From contig JAZRLQ010000203.1 of assembly GCA_045646925.1 (NCBI GenBank), positions 1 to 7,158 on the forward strand: DNA of 7,158 bases. The letters run 5' to 3'. Below, in pieces: positions 1-6,097 of the stretch. The position numbers and the translations under genes are program-made. This stretch comes from QALR01 sp045646925. Its GTDB lineage: Bacteria; Bacillota; Clostridia; Oscillospirales; CAG-272. Each line of letters opens with the position of its first letter. The stretch's first letter is position 1. The notes under the pieces were generated by a model, which saw only the letters and a program-made list of their open reading frames with translations, was not told where the DNA came from and made no database searches.

Positions 1-27
1 ATACAAATTTTGTCTTCCTAAGACCGC

Positions 28-363
28 TTGGCCTCCGACTTCGGCTTCGAATCTCTCTCCGACAACGGTGTCACTGTCGTTCTCGACACCAACCTCACCC
101 CCGAGCTGATTGAAGAAGGTAACGTCCGCGAGGTCATCTCCAAGATCCAGACCATGCGTAAGGATTCCGGCTTCGAGGTTCTCGACAGAATCCGCGTTCA
201 CGTCACCGCAAGCAAGGCGCTCTGCGACGTTATGGAAAAGAATGCCGCAGATATTCAGGGTAAGACCCTTTGCGACGCCTTCATCTTCGATTCCACCTGC
301 GCAAGCTCCAAGGAATGGTCCATCGGCGATGAGAAAATGACGCTCGGCGTAGAAAAGGTCTGA
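28..363 (+). CDS. ileS: Isoleucyl-tRNA synthetase, C-terminal fragment
   Basis: This is the C-terminal end of the cytosolic enzyme that attaches isoleucine to tRNA-Ile. Only about 111 residues of a protein of roughly 1,000 are visible, so the Rossmann catalytic core, the editing domain and the HIGH and KMSKS motifs are all outside the window. I recognise it by the tail block TVVLDTNLTPELIEEG, followed by VREVISKIQTMRKDSGFEV and a final LGVEKV. These are typical of clostridial enzymes of the eukaryote-like type 2 class, which lack a C-terminal zinc finger; the class assignment is inference from this tail alone. The frame is open from base 22 to the TGA at 361-363. The TTG at 28 is only the first start-like codon, has no ribosome binding site and is not a credible true start. 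An in-frame TAA at 19-21 interrupts the expected upstream coding sequence. That may be an assembly-edge error or a real break. Confidence 0.82.
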   Translation: MASDFGFESLSDNGVTVVLDTNLTPELIEEGNVREVISKIQTMRKDSGFEVLDRIRVHVTASKALCDVMEKNAADIQGKTLCDAFIFDSTCASSKEWSIGDEKMTLGVEKV

Positions 364-394
364 TCCTTTCCGTCTGTTAAAACGATTTTAATTT

Positions 395-429
395 GAGCCG
401 TACGGCGAAAGCCGTACGGCTCGTTTTTT
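395..429 (+). terminator. Intrinsic terminator after ileS
   Basis: A perfect 12-bp stem, GAGCCGTACGGC (395-406) with its complement (411-422), closes a GAAA tetraloop (407-410). A G and six Ts (424-429) follow, then another T run (431-436). It begins 31 bases after the ileS stop codon. The GNRA-type loop and GC-rich stem make it a textbook Rho-independent terminator that separates ileS from the ABC operon. Confidence 0.93.
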
Positions 430-448
430 GTTTTTTCAAAAAACGAGC
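419..448 (+). other. Alternative hairpin overlapping the ileS terminator
   Basis: GCTCGTTTTTTG (419-430) is perfectly complementary to CAAAAAACGAGC (437-448) across a loop of six Ts. The left arm uses the last four bases of the terminator stem (419-422) and its T tract, so this hairpin cannot form together with the complete terminator stem. A T-rich run (about 450-458) follows the right arm. It could be a backup terminator, a structure that protects the ileS mRNA 3' end, or chance complementarity between the T tract and the A run. The function is unproven. Confidence 0.45.
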
Positions 449-478
449 GTCTTTTTCTTTCAAAATCTCATCAAAGAA

Positions 479-507
479 TTGCATCTTTTCCCCAAATGTG
501 TTATAAT
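479..507 (+). promoter_or_regulatory. SigA-type extended -10 promoter of the ABC operon
   Basis: A -35-like TTGCAT (479-484) lies 17 bases upstream of a consensus -10 TATAAT (502-507). The -10 is preceded by TGT, giving the extended -10 form. The likely start of transcription is the A at about 514, which leaves a leader of about 80 bases before the ATG at 594. The -35 is weak (TTG only), so recognition probably depends on the extended -10. A poorer alternative, TTTTCA (529-534) with TGTATA (552-557) at 17-base spacing, lies in the leader. Confidence 0.75.
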
Positions 508-581
508 TTTTTTATCATACGTGAAACATTTTCAGTTTTTTTACGACATATTGTATAGAGACACCAAAAAGCAAACAAAGG

Positions 582-588
582 AAAGGAG
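582..588 (+). promoter_or_regulatory. Ribosome binding site of the first ABC gene
   Basis: AAAGGAG lies five bases before the ATG at 594. It is close to the ideal Shine-Dalgarno sequence for Firmicutes and fixes the start of the 771-residue protein. Confidence 0.85.
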
Positions 589-593
589 CTATT

Positions 594-2909
594 ATGGCTT
601 TACTGCAACTCAAGGACATCGGAAAGATCTACGTTTCCGAAAACAACGTCGCCGTTGGTATCCGCGGCGTAAACCTCTCCTTTGACCGCGGCGAGTTCGT
701 CGCGATCACCGGTAAATCCGGTTCGGGCAAATCCACGCTTCTGAACGTCATCAGCGGTATGGACACATACGAGGAGGGTGAGCTCTTCATCGAGGATCAG
801 CCGACCTCTCATTATCTTCAGCCCGAATGGGAGAATTACAGAGAGAAATACATCTCTTTCATTTTTCAGGATTACAACATCATCGACAGCTTGACCGTTC
901 TGCAGAACGTCGAGCTTGCGCTCATGCACATCGAGGACGTGAAGGAAAGAAGAAAACGCGCACTCGATCTCATCGACCGTGTCGGTCTTAGCTCGCATAC
1001 GGGACACAAGGGCAGTCGCCTCTCGGGCGGTCAGAAGCAACGAACCGTCATCGCCCGCGCACTTGCAAAGGATAGCCCCATCATCCTCGCTGACGAGCCG
1101 ACGGGCAATCTCGACTCCCGCACCTCCGAGGAGATCATCAGCCTTCTGCGAGAGGTCTCCCGCGACAAGCTTCTTATCGTGGTCACGCACAATTTCGAGC
1201 AGGTAGAAGCGCACGCCACGCGCCATATCCGCATTTTCGACGGCGCGGTGGAAGCAGACACCGTTATCTCCGCCCCCGTTCCCACTTCAAAAAACGAGGA
1301 AAAGCCCGATCCGAAAACGACAAAAAAAGCCGAGAGAAAAAAGAATCTCAAAAACGGACTGATTCTCGGCAAGACGATCTTCGCGGCAAAGCCGAAGCTC
1401 TCGCTCTTCCTCTGCCTTCTGATGATCATAGGCACGCTCGGCGTTTTCCTCATCACGACGCTTTCCGGAGAGGCGGGTGAGCTTTTCTCTCCGAATTATA
1501 TGTTCAATCATATCGACGGCAGACTGGTCCTCACCACGCAAAACGGAGAGGTCATTTCCGAGGAAGAGCTGAAAGCGCTCGCGGAAAAGCATGGCGCGAA
1601 GAGCTATCTGCGCGTAGACTCTCTGCTTGACTCGAGCATCACGTACTTTTCCTATCCGTACGAAGGCTACGACCGTTATCTCTATATGCGCCCCGCTTAC
1701 AACAAGGACTTCGGCACGCCCGATATCGGCACTTATCCGACGAAGGCGAACGAGATCTTCCTCTATCTCCCCATCTCTTATCAGGACGACTTCGGCAAGG
1801 ACACTCTGCTCATTGACGAGATCGAGATGAGCAATATGCCCATCAAGGTCACGGGCATCCGTTATTATTACGACAACAATATTTCGCCGATGTGCCTCTT
1901 CACCGAGGAAGGATTCCGCACCGCAACGGCGATCGAATACGTTCTCAACCGTTCCTCTGCGAACATGATCCTCTCCATCTCCTCGGATGGATTGACAAAG
2001 GAGAGCGGTATCTATGGCATCGCGCCCTCCTTCGATATCCCCGCGGACAAGATCTACGTCAGCGAAAAATACTACGGCACTCTTCTGAAGGAAGGCAAGG
2101 AATTCACGTCGGCGCTCTCCTTCCTCGCCAGCTACTATCAGTACGACTATTTCTACGGCGACGAACCGAAAAAGATGACCTTCCAGCGCGATTTCACCAA
2201 TGAAGACATCGTAATCTTCTCCGTCAACGGCTCGGACGTCATTCCCGTGATGGATAAGGCTCTCGTCGACTCCGAAATTATCGTTGACTCCGACTATACA
2301 TACTACGACTCTTCTTCCGATATTCTGATCAGCGACGATCTTCTCACGGAGATCGCATGGGAGGTTCTTGACCGTTCCTACACGCAGTCGTCGCTTTTCT
2401 TCGAAAACGATAAGCAAGCATACGCGGCTGCCGAAGCGCTCCGCGAAGAAGGCTACATCGCCGTTCCCTCCGACACGGAATACTCGCCGAGCGCAGAGGA
2501 AACGATCGAAACCGTTCTCATCGGCGTTGCGGTCGCAGTCGTTTGGTTCGTGGCGATCCTTTTCCTCGCGTTCTTCATCAACCTTTGCTCCGCTCGCGCG
2601 CTCGGCGCATTCAAGGGCGATATGGCGATCATGCGCTCCATGGGTATCCCCGTGCATGTCATCCGCATTGCGATGTACACGCGTATGTCTCTCGCACTGA
2701 TTCCGAGCTTCGTCTGCATGGCAACGGTAGCAATACTCATCTTCACCTCCCCCGCTATGAACGAATTTTTCGTCTACCTCTACGGTTGGCAGTATGCGGC
2801 GATCGCGCTCGGCATGATCCTGCTCACCGTTATGATCACGAAAAAGCAGGTACACCGCCTCTTTAACGAAAGCGTGAAAAAATCCCTGAAAGGAGATAGC
2901 GCGCAATGA
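594..2909 (+). CDS. ABC transporter ATPase-permease fusion (MacB/FtsX type), subunit 1
   Basis: This 771-residue membrane protein carries an N-terminal ABC ATPase (about 1-222) fused to a permease. Visible ATPase motifs are Walker A GKSGSGKST (40-48), Q-loop Gln92, signature LSGGQ (143-147), Walker B ILADE with Asp167 and catalytic Glu168, D-loop GNLD (171-174) and switch His199. The site therefore looks fully active. A lysine-rich linker (about 233-255) leads to TM1 (about 269-291), a large extracellular domain (about 292-640) and TM2-TM4 (about 641-664, 697-718, 733-750). This NBD-TM1-domain-TM2-3-4 order is that of MacB, but the extracellular domain is larger than in MacB and there is no second FtsX unit as in BceB. 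It starts at ATG with AAAGGAG five bases upstream and overlaps the next gene by ATGA. The family works as dimers, here most likely a heterodimer with the downstream protein. The substrate is unknown; peptide export or resistance and lipoprotein handling are possible by family analogy only. Confidence 0.9.
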   Translation: MALLQLKDIGKIYVSENNVAVGIRGVNLSFDRGEFVAITGKSGSGKSTLLNVISGMDTYEEGELFIEDQPTSHYLQPEWENYREKYISFIFQDYNIIDSLTVLQNVELALMHIEDVKERRKRALDLIDRVGLSSHTGHKGSRLSGGQKQRTVIARALAKDSPIILADEPTGNLDSRTSEEIISLLREVSRDKLLIVVTHNFEQVEAHATRHIRIFDGAVEADTVISAPVPTSKNEEKPDPKTTKKAERKKNLKNGLILGKTIFAAKPKLSLFLCLLMIIGTLGVFLITTLSGEAGELFSPNYMFNHIDGRLVLTTQNGEVISEEELKALAEKHGAKSYLRVDSLLDSSITYFSYPYEGYDRYLYMRPAYNKDFGTPDIGTYPTKANEIFLYLPISYQDDFGKDTLLIDEIEMSNMPIKVTGIRYYYDNNISPMCLFTEEGFRTATAIEYVLNRSSANMILSISSDGLTKESGIYGIAPSFDIPADKIYVSEKYYGTLLKEGKEFTSALSFLASYYQYDYFYGDEPKKMTFQRDFTNEDIVIFSVNGSDVIPVMDKALVDSEIIVDSDYTYYDSSSDILISDDLLTEIAWEVLDRSYTQSSLFFENDKQAYAAAEALREEGYIAVPSDTEYSPSAEETIETVLIGVAVAVVWFVAILFLAFFINLCSARALGAFKGDMAIMRSMGIPVHVIRIAMYTRMSLALIPSFVCMATVAILIFTSPAMNEFFVYLYGWQYAAIALGMILLTVMITKKQVHRLFNESVKKSLKGDSAQ
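2888..2909 (+). promoter_or_regulatory. Ribosome binding site and ATGA stop-start overlap
   Basis: GAAAGGAG (2888-2895) lies inside the end of the first ABC gene, ten bases before the ATG at 2906. The TGA of the upstream gene (2907-2909) overlaps that ATG. A strong ribosome binding site together with a four-base overlap points to coupled translation and roughly matched amounts of the two proteins. Confidence 0.85.
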
Positions 2910-5794
2910 TCCGCATTCAGAATCTGCACAAATACTTCAACAAAGGCCGTCCCAACGAGATCCACGTCATCGACGGCATTGATCTCGAGCTTCCCGAGCG
3001 CGGCATGACGGCGATCTTCGGCAAGAGCGGTTGCGGTAAAACGACACTGCTCAATGTCATCGGCGGTCTTGACGATTTCGCCTCCGGCGCCGTCACGATC
3101 AGTGAGACGGATATCCGCAAAAATACCGACGATCTGCGCAACCGCCACATCGGCTACATCTTCCAGAACTATAATCTCAACAAGGACGAATCCTGCTTCG
3201 ACAACGTTGCCGCCACGCTTCGCCTCTGCGGCATGACGGATGAGGATGAGATCCATCGTCGCGTGATGGCGGCTCTGCAAAACGTCGGTATGGAAAAATA
3301 CGCGAAGCGTCTGCCAAGCACGCTTTCCGGCGGTCAGCAGCAGCGCATCGCCATCGCACGCGCCATCGTCAAAAATCCGCGCATCATTCTCGCGGACGAA
3401 CCGACGGGAAACCTCGACGAAGCGAACACCGTTATGATCATGGATCTTCTGAAGAGCATTTCCGAAAATCATCTCGTTCTGCTCGTTACACACGAAGCGC
3501 ACCTCGTCGATCATTACTGCGACACCGTCATCGAGTTGTCCGATGGAAAGGTCGTCGGCGTAAGACAAAACGAAAACGCAGGCGGTTACTGCGTCAAGGA
3601 CAAAAACCACATCTACCTCGGCGAATTGGAAAAGACCTCGACCGCAACCGCGCAGACGGAGATCGAATATTACGGCGACACACCCGCAGAACCGATCCGT
3701 TTACGCATCGTAAACAGCGGCGGTAAGCTCTACGTAGAGATCCAAAGCGAAAAGGTTCAGTTGCTCGACGGAGCAAGCGAGGTTCGTCTCCTGGAGGGCG
3801 TTTTCGAGGAAAAGAAGTCGGAAAAGATTGGCTCCGCCGCCATCGATATGTCCGCGCTTCCGCCCGTGGAAGCAACGCAGACGGGCAAACTCTTCACCTT
3901 CAAATCCTCTCTGAAAAGCGGCTACGCCGTCAACTTCACGAAAAACAAAAAAGGAAAGAAGGTTCTTCGCGCTTGTATGTGTATGTTTGCCGCGATCATC
4001 GTACTGATGACGGCGATCTTCGGCACGTCGATCGGCAATATTCTCGAAGCACGCGATTCCTTCAATCACAATATGTTCTATCTTTATACGGCTGACGCGG
4101 CAACCTCCGACCGTCTGATGCAAGCGTTGGAAAACGGCGAAGGCGCGATCGACTTTCTTCGTTTGCACGATTACGGCGGAGACAATTGGATCGACTTCCG
4201 CATAAGCGGCTTCGAAACCTTCCAGCCGGGATATTATTCCGACAGAATCGAAACGAGAGCTGCCTTCCTTGAACGTGATATGGCAAACGATCTCGATTTG
4301 CTTACGGGCACGAAAGCCGATCTAAAGCCCGAGGACGTCCTCATCACGAGCAAGGTCGCGGATGCAATCCTTGAAAAATGCTCCTACGGACACGTCAGCG
4401 AATACCGCGATCTCATCGGCATGATCGTCACCACCATGAACACGATCGATGGAAAAAGCCCTCGTATCGCAGGCATTGTGGATTCAGACGAGATCGCCGT
4501 CTACTTCGACGAAGTGGTGTTGGCGCGATATACGCTGAATACGGTCAGAGGCAACGACCATATCCCGTATCTCGCTTCCGCTTACGGCTTGGACGTGAAG
4601 AAGGGTGAGATCGTCTATACGATCCTCGATTCCTACAATGATCCGGATGCGCCAAAGGTCGGTGAGACGATCAAGCTTCGCGGTGAAGAATTCACCGTCG
4701 CAAAGGTGCTTCGCACCTATCGGATCTATCAAGAATATCTGGACGGCAACGGAATCAAAAAGCTGTCTGCTGAGAACTGGTTCGCCGACATTGTGAAAGC
4801 GGAAAATCCCGGTATTGACGAAACCTCCGAGGCGTTCTTCCAAAAATACGAGGAAGCACGGGATCTGCGTCTCGGTGATTACTACGATTACTACTACGAG
4901 CATCTCGACGCATTCCTCATGGAAAAATATATATACTCGCCCAACGAGGATCTGTGGCTATATTTCGAAAAGGATTGCGTAAACGTCCGCTATCTCTACA
5001 CCAACGTCGAATATTACTACATTCAATGCTACCGCGAGATCTACGGCAAGACCCCGAGCGTCAAGGAGCTGGAAGCAGTGAAGGGTACGCTTCCTAGTTT
5101 CGACATGATGGACTACTACAATCTCTACGGAGAGGAAATATCCTCCGTTCATTTCCGTAGCCTTCCGTATTCCGCTTATCTGGTAAGCGACGAGGACTAC
5201 GTCATGCTCTCCAAGCGAATCGGCGAAAACGACAACAGAATGTATTACTATACCATCATTCACTCGACCGATCCCGCAATCACGGAGCAGTGGCTGATGA
5301 GCGAGTTTTCCCACGTTACAACGGGCACTGAATACCTGAAAGCCATCCAGACACCCGATACGGTGTTCAAAAGCTTGCTCGAAGCAGAGCTTGTTGATAT
5401 CATCGGCGGACTCGTCACCATCACCGTTCTGCTCGCCGTCATGAGCGTTTGTATGTACTTTATCATGCGCTCCGCGCTCATGAACCGAATCAAAGAGGTC
5501 GGTATCTACCGCGCGATCGGCGTTTCCAAAAAGAACCTCGTTTTCAAATTCTTCGCGGAAGCGCTCGTGCTGGCAACGCTCACCGTTCTTCTCGGCTATC
5601 TCGCAACGAGCGCGTTCATCTTCGTGTGTATGCAGCTTTCTCCGCTCGTCGCCGAGGTATTCTTCTATCCCTTCTGGCTCTCGCTTGTCGTGCTTGCGAT
5701 CCTCTACGCGCTGAGTCTCGTATGCGGAACGCTTCCCATACTCTCTCTTCTGCGCAAAACGCCGAGCCAGATCCTCGCGAAATACGACATCTGA
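2906..5794 (+). CDS. ABC transporter ATPase-permease fusion (MacB/FtsX type), subunit 2
   Basis: This 962-residue protein has the same overall plan as its upstream neighbour but is longer. The ATPase (about 1-217) has Walker A GKSGCGKTT (39-47), Q-loop Gln87, signature LSGGQ (140-144), Walker B ILADE with Asp164 and Glu165, D-loop GNLD (168-171) and switch His196, all intact. A linker of about 130 residues (218-350) follows, much of it with the alternating pattern of beta strands, then a basic stretch (KNKKGKK). TM1 is about 355-377, the extracellular domain about 378-832, and TM2-TM4 about 833-857, 883-908 and 921-945. The segment after TM2, RIKEVGIYRAIGVSKKNL, is the classic FtsX-family cytosolic loop. 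Residues 651-790 are very rich in tyrosine. The gene is coupled to the first by ATGA and is followed by a terminator, so the operon has two genes. It is probably the partner half of a heterodimeric type VII transporter; the substrate is unknown. Confidence 0.9.
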   Translation: MIRIQNLHKYFNKGRPNEIHVIDGIDLELPERGMTAIFGKSGCGKTTLLNVIGGLDDFASGAVTISETDIRKNTDDLRNRHIGYIFQNYNLNKDESCFDNVAATLRLCGMTDEDEIHRRVMAALQNVGMEKYAKRLPSTLSGGQQQRIAIARAIVKNPRIILADEPTGNLDEANTVMIMDLLKSISENHLVLLVTHEAHLVDHYCDTVIELSDGKVVGVRQNENAGGYCVKDKNHIYLGELEKTSTATAQTEIEYYGDTPAEPIRLRIVNSGGKLYVEIQSEKVQLLDGASEVRLLEGVFEEKKSEKIGSAAIDMSALPPVEATQTGKLFTFKSSLKSGYAVNFTKNKKGKKVLRACMCMFAAIIVLMTAIFGTSIGNILEARDSFNHNMFYLYTADAATSDRLMQALENGEGAIDFLRLHDYGGDNWIDFRISGFETFQPGYYSDRIETRAAFLERDMANDLDLLTGTKADLKPEDVLITSKVADAILEKCSYGHVSEYRDLIGMIVTTMNTIDGKSPRIAGIVDSDEIAVYFDEVVLARYTLNTVRGNDHIPYLASAYGLDVKKGEIVYTILDSYNDPDAPKVGETIKLRGEEFTVAKVLRTYRIYQEYLDGNGIKKLSAENWFADIVKAENPGIDETSEAFFQKYEEARDLRLGDYYDYYYEHLDAFLMEKYIYSPNEDLWLYFEKDCVNVRYLYTNVEYYYIQCYREIYGKTPSVKELEAVKGTLPSFDMMDYYNLYGEEISSVHFRSLPYSAYLVSDEDYVMLSKRIGENDNRMYYYTIIHSTDPAITEQWLMSEFSHVTTGTEYLKAIQTPDTVFKSLLEAELVDIIGGLVTITVLLAVMSVCMYFIMRSALMNRIKEVGIYRAIGVSKKNLVFKFFAEALVLATLTVLLGYLATSAFIFVCMQLSPLVAEVFFYPFWLSLVVLAILYALSLVCGTLPILSLLRKTPSQILAKYDI

Positions 5795-5838
5795 TCGCCA
5801 TCTCCGGCGCACCCTTTCGCAAAATCAAAAGCAATCAG

Positions 5839-5873
5839 GCAGGACGAGAATTTTCTCGTCCTGCTTATTTTTT
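5839..5873 (+). terminator. Intrinsic terminator of the ABC operon
   Basis: GCAGGACGAGAA (5839-5850) pairs perfectly with TTCTCGTCCTGC (5853-5864). The innermost A-T pairs probably stay open, giving a 10-11-bp stem. The tract TTATTTTTT (5865-5873) follows. It lies 44 bases after the TGA at 5792-5794 and closes the two-gene operon. Confidence 0.92.
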
Positions 5874-5956
5874 CGGTGGGAAATCGACCGCTTTCCGTTT
5901 CACACCGCTTTGACCGAAGAGTGTCCGTATATTTTTGAAACAAATCCACAAAATTA

Positions 5957-5993
5957 ATTGAAAAAGTCGCATTTTTTTGATAATTTTTTCAAT
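5957..5993 (+). repeat. AT-rich inverted repeat upstream of the methyltransferase promoter
   Basis: ATTGAAAAA (5957-5965) and TTTTTCAAT (5985-5993) are perfect nine-base inverted repeats 19 bases apart, just upstream of the -35 box at 6000. A protein-binding site or an UP-like AT-rich promoter element is possible. Such repeats arise easily by chance in DNA this rich in A and T. Apart from this repeat and the elements downstream, I see nothing in 5874-5999 and no convincing gene. Confidence 0.35.
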
Positions 5994-5999
5994 AAACAT

Positions 6000-6028
6000 T
6001 TGATTTTCAGAAACAAATGTGTTATAAT
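6000..6028 (+). promoter_or_regulatory. rlmL: SigA-type extended -10 promoter of the methyltransferase gene
   Basis: TTGATT (6000-6005) lies 17 bases upstream of TATAAT (6023-6028), which is preceded by TGT (extended -10). Transcription probably starts near 6034-6036, giving a leader of about 60 bases. The stretch CAAATGTGTTATAAT (6014-6028) is identical to the core of the ABC operon promoter (493-507). A 21-base imperfect palindrome (5998-6018) covers the -35 box and much of the spacer and may be an operator. Confidence 0.78.
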
Positions 6029-6085
6029 ACCTTATGTATTAAATGGCATCTTCTGCTTTTGTCATGAAGATCATCTTATTGTAAA

Positions 6086-6090
6086 AGAGG
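6086..6090 (+). promoter_or_regulatory. Ribosome binding site of the methyltransferase gene
   Basis: AGAGG, within AAAAGAGG (6083-6090), lies seven bases before the ATG at 6098. It supports that start, which also gives the expected N-terminal sequence of the family. Confidence 0.7.
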
Positions 6091-6097
6091 TTATATT

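Noticed and set aside
508..593. Leader of the ABC operon, considered for a riboswitch or attenuator
   Set aside because: The only hairpin is a five-base stem (TGAAA 522-526 with TTTCA 530-534). About 80 bases of AT-rich sequence show no recognisable riboswitch or T-box elements.
428..685. An 85-codon plus-strand open frame spanning the terminator, promoter and ABC start
   Set aside because: It begins in the terminator T tract, has no ribosome binding site, crosses the promoter and overlaps the real ABC start in another frame.
1287..2906. A 539-codon open frame on the minus strand, antisense to the first ABC gene
   Set aside because: It lies within a gene with all ABC motifs intact, its translation is rich in charged residues and resembles no family, and it reflects codon bias (few TTA, CTA and TCA codons on the coding strand).
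4958..5812. A 284-codon minus-strand open frame antisense to the end of the second ABC gene
   Set aside because: The composition is highly charged and His/Arg/Glu-rich without domains, and it is opposite the TM helices of a convincing permease. It is a shadow frame.
6043..6084. A 13-codon open frame (MASSAFVMKIILL) in the leader of the methyltransferase gene, considered as a leader peptide
   Set aside because: There is no Shine-Dalgarno sequence before either ATG, no run of regulatory codons and no terminator hairpin downstream in the leader.
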